Of a stretch of DNA of 64,000 bases, positions 46,126 to 56,624 are shown piece after piece. How positions within the stretch are numbered: the stretch's first letter is position 1; each line of letters opens with the position of its first letter. Source of the DNA: Myotis daubentonii. Lineage: Eukaryota; Chordata; Mammalia; Chiroptera; Vespertilionidae. The position numbers and the translations under genes are program-made. Under the pieces are notes generated by a model. The model was not told the origin of the DNA. It ran no database searches and saw only the letters and a list, made by a program, of their open reading frames with translations. The DNA is taken from assembly GCF_963259705.1 (NCBI RefSeq), contig NC_081842.1, forward strand, positions 60,834,787-60,898,786, in the 5' to 3' direction.

Positions 46126-47543
46126 GTAGGAAAAATATACCTTCAAATCCATCATGTAGTACAGGCTTCACTAAAGATTACAATATTACTCTTATGCTAT
46201 AAGGCACAATAGGAGATGTCTAACTTTAAATAGAAGTAAAAGAACAAAAGGTCTTTTTAGCAATATCAATTAGATTAGGATGCAAATAGTCATGTTTTTA
46301 TATTTACTTCTTAATTTTGCATTCAGTAATCTGACTAGACTGCACAAGAATTTAAATGTCTTGACAGGAGATAGTAGCTGTTAGTTCTCTTGGGATTTCA
46401 CTGTAATGAACCTGGTAAATAATTCAGGACCATAGGAGAGGCCAATGAGTCGGCAGCACCTGGTGCTATATTGTTCATGCTTAAGCACGCAGAATCCAAA
46501 GATAGCATTCTACACCTGTCACTATTGTTCTGGCTTAAACAGAAATTCTATGTTCTGTGGCAATTGAAATAATAATTGATATTTTTTCCTCTTCCAATTT
46601 TTCTCCACAATAAAAGAAAGGTGTGCTAAACTATTTTAAAAACAGAAGTGATATCCTCTTATAAATTTCCACTGGTAAAATTTCAAATCTGTTTTCTGTA
46701 TTAAGTGATAGAATGCTTTAAAGAATTAGGGACCTGCCTACCTTTTCTGCTGGGGCTAAACTGAGTCTTTCTGTATTTCTACTTTTGTTCTGCAAGGTAG
46801 AGCTTCTCTTTATCACAGTATTCACATTGTGAGCATCTTCTGAGGGAAATAACGCCATCCTCTGTCCAGTTGCTCACTCTGAGGACATCCCTAACGTCCT
46901 CAGTTTCTCCCCCTCTTACCCAAGTGGCCTACCTCACTTCTCCTAGTAGTCTAACACTTTAAAAACAAGCAGAAAACTATTGGCAAAGGGCTCATATATT
47001 CTCCTGTGCCCCCAGCTGAGTGGACATAGGAAGTCCCTCCATTCCCCAAGAGAACAAGAGCCGGAGTGACCGGCAGACATTGCATGCAGACAGCGGGGGG
47101 GGGGGGGGGGGGGCGGGGGTGCACCAGAGCTCCCCATCCCCCAGGATCAGACAGAGCTTAAGCCATGAGTTGCATGAAAGATGTTGGAAGGGCAGGGGAT
47201 TTCTCAGTAGGGAAAAAAGGAAGATGTGCTTCACATCTCCGAACTAAAGTTTTTACAGTGCTGGGCCATAAAAAGGACCTGAAGAAAGACTGTAGGGCTT
47301 TCTATCGCTAAAGCTTCATATCTAATTGTCAGATGTGCTTTGTCTTTGTTTTTAAATGATTGCTTATTAAAGAGGTTTACAATATATTTTATTTAAGTAT
47401 ACTATTTTAAACCTTTGTTATATATAATAAAGTATATAACTGTGTGTAATAAAAACATAACTATCTAATTAAAATATATAAAATATTTTAAACCTCTAAT
47501 AGACTATTTACATATACATAAATGTATAATTTATTTTTAACAG
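46126..47543. other. Non-coding interval before the GPR156 exon
   Basis: No exon recognised. Includes a 19-G run (47095-47113) that may form a G-quadruplex or be an assembly-sensitive homopolymer, and an AT-rich stretch at 47340-47540 leading to the acceptors. Confidence 0.5.
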
Positions 47544-47563
47544 GTTTGATTGCTTTCCTTCAG

Positions 47564-47908
47564 GACCTGTGTGAGAGTACTCGGAGCAGTGACTGCCATC
47601 TGGTGGCAAGCTAGAATCATCACTTTGTGGTTACCAAGATGCCCACTCCTGACTCACATGGTATACACTGGCAACAGGGCACCCCGAGAGCCTGGAGGGT
47701 GATTGAGGAAGGAGCTTAGTGAAATCACGTTCGCTTCCACCTGAATGAGTTGTCCATTCCTGGATTTGGAACCAGGAGCCAGCCCCAAAATGGCACCTCT
47801 GAAGACAAGATTTGAGATGCTCTTTTGTTTTAGACAAAGATCTGCTGGTTCCCTACCAGCGGGTAATCAAGACTGAATACGCACACACCAAGAGGGGCAT
47901 GTGATGAC
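47564..47908 (+). promoter_or_regulatory. GPR156: GPR156 5'UTR part of the first coding exon, with upstream ATGs
   Basis: Two candidate acceptors lie upstream of the start codon: ...TTTTTAACAG ending at 47543 and ...GCTTTCCTTCAG ending at 47563. The second has the better pyrimidine tract. The leader then contains two upstream ORFs that end before the main start: 47639-47719 (26 codons) and 47745-47876 (43 codons). An ATG-TGA minimal uORF lies just before the start, and a short overlapping one begins at ATGACATGG. Exon extent is inferred, since no transcript evidence is available here. Confidence 0.5.
47593..47606 (-). promoter_or_regulatory. CTCF-core-like site in the GPR156 5'UTR exon
   Basis: On the minus strand CCACCAGATGGCAG fits the core CCASYAGRKGGCRS at every position. 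It lies in unique sequence about 30 bp downstream of the preferred acceptor. Binding is inferred from the motif only. Confidence 0.45.
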
Positions 47909-48004
47909 ATGGAGCCTGAAATAAACTGCTCTGACTTGTGTGACAGTTTACCTGGCCAGGAGCTGGATCGCAGACCCATTCATGATCTCTGCAAGACAAC
48001 GATT
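47909..48004 (+). CDS. GPR156: GPR156 first coding exon (N-terminal extracellular segment)
   Basis: The exon encodes residues 1-32, starting MEPEINCSDLCDS and ending DLCKTTI, which I recognise as the N terminus of GPR156. GPR156 is an orphan class C GPCR related to GABA-B receptors but without their Venus-flytrap domain; it signals through Gi and sets hair-cell orientation in the inner ear. The start ATG has G at -3 and G at +4, a good Kozak context. There is no signal peptide, as expected for a short extracellular N terminus; N6-C7-S8 is an N-glycosylation sequon. The exon ends in phase 0 at a strong donor (GTAAGT at 48005). The following intron is only 184 bp. Identification is from memory of the protein, and the reading frame and splice sites agree with it. 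Confidence 0.82.
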
Positions 48005-48188
48005 GTAAGTAAGCAGCCCTGGGGTGTCAGGGCTGCTCAGAAATACATGTGTTGGGGGGAAAGGGGTGGGGGAGGAGGAAATGTTAATGAAGGACATGTA
48101 TTTCCAGGCTTTGGTGATGATGGGGCAGTTCACCTTTGATCTACAGAAGAGCCTCATTCCTAACAGCTTCTCTTTATTCTGTTCTCAG
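48005..48188 (+). other. GPR156: GPR156 short intron between first two coding exons
   Basis: This 184-bp intron begins GTAAGT and ends TTCTCAG. It contains a purine-rich stretch (about 48055-48080) and a TTCTCTTTATTCTGTTCTCAG-like pyrimidine tract at the acceptor. Its removal keeps the reading frame open from the N terminus into TM1. Confidence 0.75.
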
Positions 48189-48322
48189 ACCTCTTCCCAC
48201 CACAGTAAGACCATTTCTTCATTATCTCCTGCCCTCGTGGGTATTGTGTGGACTTTTCTCAGCTGTGGACTTCTTCTGACAGTCTTCTTTCTTGGCTTCA
48301 CAATTCGTTGCAGAAAGAACAG
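48189..48322 (+). CDS. GPR156: GPR156 second coding exon (transmembrane helix 1)
   Basis: A pyrimidine-rich acceptor ending TTCTCAG at 48188 precedes 134 nt of open frame, followed by the donor GTAAGC at 48323. It joins the previous exon in phase 0 and leaves in phase 2. The peptide begins TSSHHSKTISSLSP. Residues about 47-71 are a hydrophobic helix containing GIVWTFLSCGLLL, followed by the basic stop-transfer RCRKNR, so the C-terminal side is cytoplasmic. This is TM1 of the seven-helix class C receptor. The next exon should carry the first intracellular loop and TM2, but I do not find it between 48323 and 64000, so the gene is partial in this window. The frame has no stops, frameshifts or splice-site damage, which argues for a functional gene. 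Confidence 0.82.
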
Positions 48323-49317
48323 GTAAGCAGCCCATGCCTAGATTCCCATCTCCCATAGCCTGAACCATGAAACCCAGAATGTTAGTATCTTTTTGATACT
48401 ATAAACTACCAGCTGGTATCAGTATATCGTGTCTCCTTCTGTGGCATTAAGCTGTGTAAGAACTTCCCCCCCAAAGGGTCCTGGCCTTGGGATAGAATTC
48501 CCTCTGGAGGAGAAAGATTTAGCCCAGTGTTGTGCTACCTACTGCAAGGATAACCCCCCGCCCCCAAAGAGCATGGAGATCCTCTCCTCATAAAGGAGGT
48601 CACAACTCTTCTAAGAAGATGAGGTGTTTGTATTAAAAATGGAGAGCATGTAGAAATCTTCTGAAGCAATACTAAGTTTATGGCAGCACAATTGGAACCA
48701 ATCTGGCTGGGTTAAGGTTTCTGCATAAACAGTGAAGCCCTACGACCTGGTTGTTCTGCTAGACAATTCTGACTGGTTGGAAGGTCTCTGGCTCATCAGG
48801 GTAAGTATCTGTGGCTCCTGGGGCTGACAAAAGGAAAAAATGATGACTGTCTTCTGAAGGGTCTTGCAGAATCTTGTCTTCACTGCTATTCAATCCTTCC
48901 CTCAAGGACCAACCCTTCCATCCCTTCCACTCCAGCACTCTGCACCTCATCCTGCCCCAGCTGTCCCAGGAGGCCTCCAGTCCTCTCTTCCTGCCCCACA
49001 GCTGTTTTTTTTCTGGATGGAGCCCACATCAGATTTCAACAACTCCCTCAGAGAAGCCAAACTCGTCTGGCCCCACTCCAGCCTTAAACTTGGTGGTGAT
49101 CAAGTGTATTGTGCTCCGTTACCTGGTTTGGCACTCAGAGGAGGACCAGTCAGTAGAATTTGTCTAGCGGGCATTTTGGGTGCCATTGGCCATTTGAGGC
49201 ACGGAGGACATGGAATTATTAAGTAGCAGTGACTTGGTCTGTGGGACCAACCTCAACATGGCAGTGATATGTGGTACTCTGTCCTGAGTATACCCCTACC
49301 GCTGCTCCAGCCACTTT
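48323..49317. other. GPR156 intron (start)
   Basis: Begins with donor GTAAGC. No third GPR156 coding exon found. A 120-codon frame at 48864-49226 overlaps another in a different frame; neither matches GPR156 and they are not called. Confidence 0.5.
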
Positions 49318-49735
49318 CATTCTCAATTACACTAAACCTACTCCCATCTCAAGGACTTTGACTTACTGCCCCTTATGTTCCCACTACCTAACAGTCTTCT
49401 CCACATCTTTCCATAACTAGTTACTTCTCATCATGTAGGTCTTGGCTCAAATGTCACCTCTTCAGAGAAGTCTTCCCTGATCATGTTATCTAAAGTAGCC
49501 TCTTTACCCAATGGCTACCCAGTCCCCATATCTCATTCCATATCCCATCACTGTTTTATTTTCTTCATAGTATGACTCTCTGATATTACCATATTTATTG
49601 ATTTACCTTCTTATTGTCTGTATCCCACACCAGAATATAAAGACTGTAAACTCCGGGACCTTGTCTATCATGCTCACTACTGTCTCCAACATTTAGAACA
49701 GAGTCTGGAATATAATAGGTGCTTAGTAAACATGT
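49318..49735 (+). repeat. L2 LINE 3' end
   Basis: TCACCTCTTCAGAGAAGTCT, GGACCTTGTCTATCATGCTC and the terminal AATAGGTGCTTAGTAAACAT give an ordered L2 match. Confidence 0.75.
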
Positions 49736-50019
49736 TGCGGCTGCTGCCAAGAAAATGACTAAGAAAGTCACACATTTCAAGGTTAGAGAACTATGAAGTA
49801 GTCTTTTTAGCTGTAACACATTTTTATAATGCAAATTAATACCTGATTGGCAAATAAGAAAATAATATTTTTGGTTCGTATGTAATTTTCCCCCAGAAAA
49901 ATAAATGGTTTAAAGAATTCACGAGCAAGTTTTCTACAGTTAAAGAAGGAAGCCTTAAGTTAAGAATACTAGGATACTGCTTTCCCATATAATAATATTA
50001 GACTGGTTTACTGGCTTCA

Positions 50020-50274
50020 AGAATTGGGTGTCCTTCCTACAACATGAAGCTATCTGGTAAAACTATAGCAATAGATGAAGAAGCAGAAAACACATTTCCC
50101 TTGTGTTTAAAAAAATTGATTGTTGAAGAAAGCACAGATTCAGAGCAAATTTGGATGATAATGTTATTTATGGTAGGCAAATACTCTCGAGGATTTAAGC
50201 TACAAATATCGGCTATGATCCTGGGTACAAATGATAGTGGAAATTTATTGAGTGCTAGTATTTTAATAGCATAA
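50020..50274 (+). pseudogene. Tigger/pogo-type transposase fossil
   Basis: A 76-codon open stretch reading MKLSGKTIAIDEEAENTFP and LKKLIVEESTDSEQI, then GFKLQISAMILGTNDSGN. This resembles the catalytic-region text of Tigger transposases (NVKLSGEAASAD..., ...FKKIIEE...EQIFN, ...LLLGANAAGD). The DETGLFW acidic motif is destroyed and the frame shifts. An old, inactive DNA transposon remnant. Confidence 0.5.
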
Positions 50275-50792
50275 TTACTATTTTTATTAGCATTCTGGTT
50301 ACAAAGTTAAATATGTTTCAAGTGTTATGGCCATACTATTTCCCCCCTCCCCAAAACACATTATTTTTATATACAGTTTTGTAGAATGCAAAGTTTTAAA
50401 ATCATTTATCTGTCTGGTTAAAATAGAAACACTGTTGTAGTAGAACAACTATGTTTGCTGCCTGTCTTGCTTGCAGTGGGAGCATGACTTGGCATGAGGA
50501 ATAAAATAGTAAGAGGCACCGTGAATAAAAACACATTTTGCAGTTAAATAGCTTACAGGGTCAGATAAGGGAAGATAAGATAACCCAGTTTCAAAAGTGC
50601 TGTCTTCAATAATAACATTTGTTCAAAGGTGCAGTATCACAATTAAATGCTTCATTTCATTCCAGTTCTGTGGTCTCTAAATTTGTGACTGTATGTGTAT
50701 GCATGCACACATGCATGTGCCAGAGGAAAGGAAAATATTGTAATAAAATAACACGGTAATGTTTGAGTTCAGTTGCAGATATTGCATTTTTT

Positions 50793-52891
50793 TATTAATT
50801 AAATCTTTATTGTTGAGATTATTACATTTGTTCCTCTTTTTTCCCCCCATAACCCCCCTCCACCCAGTTCCCACCTCACCCTCCTCCCTCACTCCCCACC
50901 CACTGTCCTCATCCATAGGTGCACAATTTTTGTTCAGTCTCTTCCCGCATCCCCTTCACCCCTTTCTCCCCCAAGAATAGCCAGTCCACTCCCTTTCTAT
51001 GCCCCTGATTCTATTATAATCACCAGTTCACTCTGTTCATCAGATTATTCACTTGATTTTCAGATTCACTTGTTGATAGATGTGTATTTGTTGTTCATAA
51101 TTTGTATCTTTACCTTCTTCTTCTTCCTCTTCTTAAAGGATACCTTTCAGCATTTCATAATACTGGTTTGATGGTGATGAACTCCTTTAGCTTTTTCTTA
51201 TCTGTGAAGCTCTTTATCTGACCTTCAATTCTGAATGATAGCTTTGCTGGATAAAGTAATCTTGGTTGTAGGTTCTTGCTATTCATCACTTTGAATATTT
51301 CTTGCCACTCCCTTCTGGCCTGCAAAGTTTCTGTTGAGAAATCAGCTGACAGTCGTATGGGTACTCCCTTGTAGGTAACTGACTTTCTTTCTCTTGCTGC
51401 TTTTAAGAGTCTCTCTTTGTCTTTTGCTCTTGGCATTTTAATTATGATGTGTCTTGGTGTGGTCCTCTTTGGATTCCTTTTGTTTGGGGTTCTCTGTACT
51501 TCCTGGACTTGTAAGTCTATTTCTTTCACCAGGTAGGGGAAGTTTTCTGTCATTATTTCTTCAAATAGGTTTTCAATATCTGGCTCTCTCTCTTCTTCTG
51601 GCACCCCTATAATTCTGATGTTGGTACGCTTGAAGCTGTCCCAGAGGCTCCTTCCACTATCTTCGTATTTTTGGATTCTTTTTTCATTTTGCTTTTCTGG
51701 TTGGGTGTTTTTTGCTTCTTCGTATTTCAGATCATTGACTTGATTCTTGCAATCCTCTAGTCTGCTGTTGGGAGTCTGTATAATATTCTTTATTTCAGTC
51801 CGTGTATGCTTAATTTCTAGTTGGTCCTTTATCACAACCTCGAGGGTCTCATTAGATTTCTTGTAGATCTCATTAAGTTTATTGGCAGTTTCTAGAAAAT
51901 TCTTGAAAAACCTTAAAAGTGTAGTTTTGAACTCTATATCCAGTAGTTTGCTTTCCTCCATTTCTGTCATTTGTGTCCTTTTTCTTTGTCTCCGCATTTT
52001 TTATGCTTCCCTGTGTTGATAAAGTGGTTTTCTGTGCTAAGTGTCCTCTAGGGCCCAGTGGTTCAGCCTCCCCAATTACCTGAGGAGGACACTCTTGGTG
52101 CACCCCCTTGTGGTCTTTGTGCACAGTCTTGCTGTAGTTAAGCCTTGATTGTTGTAGGTATCACTGGGAAGATTTGACCTCCAGGCCAATTGGCTGTGAG
52201 AATCAGCTGTGTCTGCAGTGGGAGTACTTCTGTGCTGGAGACACCCCTCTGGGGCAAGACTTGCTTCAATGGGGCTTTGGTGCTCACTGAGTCTGCCCCC
52301 TGAGTGTGTCCTTTATGGTTCCACGGAGCTGCAAACTGGATGGTCCCACTCTGACCTCTGGGTGGCTCCTGGCTCCTGGATCTCTAGGGAGGTGCTAATC
52401 TAGCCTTTGCCTGAGGCTATCCAGCAAATGCCTCCCTGCAGGGTTTGGGCAGGGTGGGTCCCAGGGAATCAACAGGGCTGGGCTAGCAGTTATGGCTGCT
52501 CTCAGTCCTGCCTTCAGAGGCTCTGCTTCTCAATGTCCTGGTAATCGCTGCAAGCCCCTCGGAGAGAAAGCTGCCCTTGAGTTCCGACCGATGCCACACA
52601 GTCCTTCTTCTCCCGTATGAGTCTGGGTCCCTAGAAACTCACCCGGATCTGGAGCTCAGAGCCTGAGACTCCCTCCTGATTGAAAATGACAACCGTGCCC
52701 TCAGCTGCCAGTCCTCTCCGCATGCACTCCACACCTTAGTATTTTACTTCCGCACTGCGCCTCCTCTGAGTCTCGGAATGCTTTTCTCTTTCCTTCTAGT
52801 TGTAGAATTTCCATTCAGCCAGCCTTCCTGTGGTTCTGGATGATGTCTGTTCTGTCTTTTAGTTGTATTTTTGAAGTGGTTGTTCGAGGCC
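50793..52891 (-). mobile_element. HAL1 retrotransposon, copy 3, with TSD
   Basis: Minus-strand HAL1 with a poly(A)/AATAAA tail at about 50793-50815 and a slightly truncated 5' end (GCCTCGAACAACCACTTC in reverse complement). It starts about 43 bp inside the copy 1 5' end. Target-site duplication: CAGATATTGCATTTTTT (from 50776) and CAGATACTGCATTTTTT (52892-52908). No ORF2 sequence lies between the ORF1 stop and the tail. It interrupts an L1 ORF2 remnant that continues to the right. Confidence 0.83.
51155..51997 (-). CDS. HAL1 ORF1 protein (L1 ORF1p-like), copy 3, nearly intact
   Basis: An uninterrupted 280-codon frame from ATG (MRRQRKRTQMTEMEESKLLD). Residues about 20-130 are rich in heptad-like Leu/Ile and charged residues, the trimerising coiled coil. 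Residues about 145-180 hold the RRM-type segment (RTNIRIIGVPEEEREPDIENL). The C-terminal RNA-binding domain follows, with HIIIKMPRAKDKERLL, VTYKGVPIRLSADFS and LSFRIEGQIKSF. L1 ORF1p is a trimeric nucleic-acid chaperone that coats element RNA. The last 11 or so residues seen in copy 1 (ending EMLKGIL) are replaced by an early TGA caused by a small indel. It is a transposon gene; whether it is expressed cannot be judged. Confidence 0.75.
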   Translation of the reverse strand: MRRQRKRTQMTEMEESKLLDIEFKTTLLRFFKNFLETANKLNEIYKKSNETLEVVIKDQLEIKHTRTEIKNIIQTPNSRLEDCKNQVNDLKYEEAKNTQPEKQNEKRIQKYEDSGRSLWDSFKRTNIRIIGVPEEEREPDIENLFEEIMTENFPYLVKEIDLQVQEVQRTPNKRNPKRTTPRHIIIKMPRAKDKERLLKAARERKSVTYKGVPIRLSADFSTETLQARREWQEIFKVMNSKNLQPRLLYPAKLSFRIEGQIKSFTDKKKLKEFITIKPVL

Positions 52892-52908
52892 CAGATACTG
52901 CATTTTTT

Positions 52909-54905
52909 ATAAAAATTTTAAAACATAGTCTACAAGAGAAAAATCAGTAAAGATGTAGAAGACTTGAATAACATTATCAACCAACCTGACCTAATTGCCA
53001 TTTATATAATCCCACACCCAAAATCTGTAGAAGACACATTCTTTTCAAGTATACATGGAATGTTTATTAAGGTAGATCATATTCTGGGACATGGAAAAAG
53101 TCTCATTAAATTTAAAAGGATTCAAGTCATACAGTATATGTTCTCTGATGACACTGGAATTAAATTAGAAATCCATAACAGAAAGATCTCTGGAAAATCT
53201 TGAAATATTTGGAAACCTAATAGAACACTTTAATTCATGGCCAAGGAGGAAATCAAAAGAGAAATGATAAAGCATTTTCAACTGAATGAAAATGAAAATA
53301 CAGCGTATCAAAATTTGTTGGATGCCATTAAAGCAGTAGTTGGTGGCAGAAAAGAAGAAAACTCTGCTTTAAAAAGCAAGAAAAAAAGCAAATAGTCCCA
53401 AAAGTAAGCAAAAGAAAGAAAATAATAAAGATCAGAATAGAAGTTGATCAAATAAAAACAGAAAAACAACAGGGGAAAACACTGAAACCAAAGTTGTTTA
53501 TGAAGATTGATAAAGTTGACCAACTTCTAGTTCAAGTGATCAAGAGAAAAAGAGAGAATATATAATTACCCAAATAAGGAAGGGATAAGTGATAGCACCT
53601 AAGATTCTACAGGTATTAGAAGGATAGTAAGGTAATGTTAAGAACAACTATGGTAGGTAGTCTCTAATATGTTCTTCAATGATTTCTACCTCCTGATAGT
53701 TATATCCTTGTGAAATCCTCTTTCCTTGAGTATGACCTGAACTTATTGACTTGCTTATAAATGAGATGTCACTTTGAGGACAAGGTTACAAAAGGACTAT
53801 ATCTTTCATCTTGAATCTGTCTCACTCTTTGAGTCATTCACTCTGAGGGAAGCCACCTGCCACGTTGTGAGCTGCCCTTTGGAGAGACCCACATGGCAAA
53901 GAACTGATGTTTCCAGTCTGCAGCCAGCAAGGACCCAAGGCTTCCTAACAGCCATGTCAGTGAACTTGAAAATAGATCTTCTGAGGCCTAGAAGTGAATG
54001 AGCCTAGAAGCAGATCCCCCCCTCCCCCCCCCCCAGTCAACCCTTGAAAGACGGCAGCCATAGCTGGCCCATTGATTGCATTCTTGTGAGAATGTGCCAG
54101 AGGCATCCAGCTAATCTGCCTGTATTGTTGCAGTTTTATTCAAAGTCTCCTAAAAATACTGAAAATAATGGAGCATTTCCTAACTCATTATATGAGGACA
54201 GCATTACCCTAACATGAAAACCTAACAACAACAACAACAAAAACTATAAACTAATATCCCTCATGAACATAAATTCAAAAATTCTAAACCAAATTTTAAT
54301 AAATGGAGTCCTGCTAAATACCAAAGGGTAATGCTCCATGACAAAGGAATGCAAGGTTGGTTTGACATTCAAAGATCAATCTATATAATTCACCATATTT
54401 ACCAACTTAAAAAAACACCATATGATCATCTGAATAGAGAAAAAGCATTTGACACGAATCAACATCCATTCCTGATAAAATATCAACAAACTAGGCATAG
54501 AAGAGAACTTTCTCAACCTCAGAAAGTACATCTATGAAAAACCTTTAACTAACACCATTTTCAATGGTAAAAGACTGATTACTTTCCCTTTAAGACCAGA
54601 AAGAAAACAAGATGTTTGCTCTCACCACTTTTATTCAGCATTGGAGATTTTAGCCAGTGTAAGAAGATAAGAAAGAGAAGTAGAAGGCATCTATTTTAGA
54701 AAGAAAAAACTAAAATAGCTTAACCTTCAGATGACTTGAAAAAATGAACTTTGATCTACATCTTGCACCATATTCTGAAATTAACTCAAAGTAGATCATA
54801 GACCTAACTGTAAAACCTAATGCTAAATTTTTCTCAAAGAAAACATAAGAGAAAAATGTTGTGACCTTGGAATAAGCAAAGATTTCTTAGGTACAATACT
54901 AAAAG
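52909..54905 (+). repeat. Old L1 ORF2 remnant split by an MLT1 LTR
   Basis: Decayed ORF2 text (AGAAGACTTGAATAACATTA, GGTAGATCATATTCTGGGAC, CTGAATAGAGAAAAAGCATT) with many stops, interrupted at 53651-54125. Confidence 0.65.
53651..54125 (+). repeat. MLT1-type LTR (MaLR)
   Basis: Contains CCTTGAGTATGACCTGAACT, CACTCTGAGGGAAGCCACCT, CAGCCAGCAAGGACCCAAGG and CCCAGTCAACCCTTGAAAGA in MLT1C/D order; 3' end truncated. The 75-codon frame inside it is not a gene. Confidence 0.68.
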
Positions 54906-55839
54906 CCAATCAGGGTACATGGCAGATTGTCTCTCCCAGCACTGGGAACTGTGCATAGAGGCACCTGCCACCTCTGTCTGCACCATGGGCTGGAGCGAAA
55001 GCCAGAGAACCAGATGCTGGTAAATGGCTGAAACGTGTCCATCCCTGTGGCCTCCTCCCTTTATCACAACTTCCTAGATAGGTTCTTATACAGGTCTCTG
55101 ACGGATACACCAGAGTTGACTTACTTACTTCATGTACCCTGCTGTATTTGTTCTCTCTGCCTTCAGGAAATCCAACACACTGTATGAGTCATGGTTCTCA
55201 AGCATGTTATTGTTGTAGCCTTCTGCGGTCTCTCTGACTCCCCAGGTTTCACATTATTTTCTATTATAATAAAAGGCCTCAAGGTCTCCACACTTTTGAG
55301 AAAGATTAGACTCATCCTCATATTTTCTTCGTTCTTTCCATTCCTTAAAGTCTTATAGTATCACCTGAGTGAGGTTTATCAATATCAACTGTAAATATTT
55401 CCTGAGCTAAACCCCTACAGTGCTCAGGAGACTACATAAAAATGTGATTTTAAGGGTTCGTTGGAGCTTCAGATGTATCATCGGGGTGGAAAACCATGAG
55501 CAAGTCCAAAAAAATACAACATTCTGTTTTTTAAAAATAGCCTTTCAAAAAAGTATGCCTTGCTCCAGGGAATGGCTCTGTGTTCCTTTCATATGCATTG
55601 TTTCAGGCCTGTCTGCTTTGTGGTTTGGGTAATTGGAGCTGAATGAAGGTGGCCAGGAAGAAAGGAAAGCAGTGCTGATCTTGTTGGCTGTGGGAAAGTT
55701 TGTACTCATATTGTGCCCCACAAAGATATATGGGATCTTCCATATAATTTCCGGTTTGATGGTTATTGCTGATTGCCTGTGACAAATTCATATATCTCCT
55801 AGTGGTTCCATTTCTGTGATTGAACCCTGACTAATACAC
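54906..55839. other. Non-coding interval
   Basis: No exon recognised; a possible old MaLR-like end lies near 55790-55840 (TTGAACCCTGACTAATACAC). Confidence 0.4.
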
Positions 55840-56313
55840 TAGGGAAAAATATGCAGTATCTATACATAGAAAATCATAAAACATTTTTGAGAGAAATTAA
55901 ATAAGTTCTAAACAAATCAATGATATATTTATACATTAGAAGACTCAATATTTTAAAGATATAATTTCTCCCCAGATTGATGTATGGATTCAATGTAAAT
56001 GCAATAAAAGTTCCAACATTTTTTTTCTGGTGAATTCAACAAGCTGATTCTCAAATATATATATGGAAAGTTAAAGGGCCAAAAATAACCTGGGAAAAAT
56101 GGACAAAAGAAGGGATTTCCTCTTTTGGATATTAAGATTCATTATAAAGCTAGTAGTTAAGATATGCTAAGTATACAATTGGTGCAAGGGATGGATAAAT
56201 AGGCCAATGGAATACAAACCTGGCTGACAAAAAGGCCCATCCAGGCTCCATCCATAAACCACAATAAAAATCCCAGATCACTGACCCCTTCCTCACTATG
56301 CTTCACTCTAGAC

Positions 56314-56624
56314 CAGTGGTTCTCAACCTTTTTAATGCCGCGACCCTTTAATACAGTTCCTCATGTTGTGGTGACCCCCAACCATAAAATTATTTTCGTT
56401 GCTACTTCGTAACTGTAATTTTGCTACTGTTATGAATCATAATATAAATATCTGATATGCAGGATATATTTTCATTGTTACAAATTGAACATAATTAAAG
56501 CATAGTGATTAATCACAAAAACAATATGTAATTATATATGTGTTTTCCGATGGTCTTAGGCGACCCCTGTGAAAAGGTCGTTCGAACCCCAAAGGGGTCA
56601 CGACCCACAGGTTGAGCACCACTG
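56314..56624 (+). mobile_element. SPIN hAT transposon (non-autonomous), 311 bp, perfect TSD
   Basis: Starts CAGTGGTTCTCAACCTT and ends GGTTGAGCACCACTG. The interior (GCGACCCTTTAATACAGTTC, GGTCTTAGGCGACCCCTGTG) is that of SPIN elements, known from bats, opossum, tenrec, bushbaby, lizard and frog through horizontal transfer. TSD CTCTAGAC at 56306-56313 and 56625-56632 is perfect. Confidence 0.92.

Noticed and set aside
47095..47113. 19-G run as a regulatory G-quadruplex
   Set aside because: A single homopolymer, length uncertain in assemblies; noted but not claimed.
48864..49226. 120-codon frame after a pyrimidine-rich AG, possible third GPR156 exon
   Set aside because: In the phase required by the previous exon it does not encode the expected first loop/TM2 of a class C receptor, and it stops within about 60 codons.
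53774..54001. 75-codon frame
   Set aside because: Falls wholly within an MLT1-type LTR, which is non-coding.
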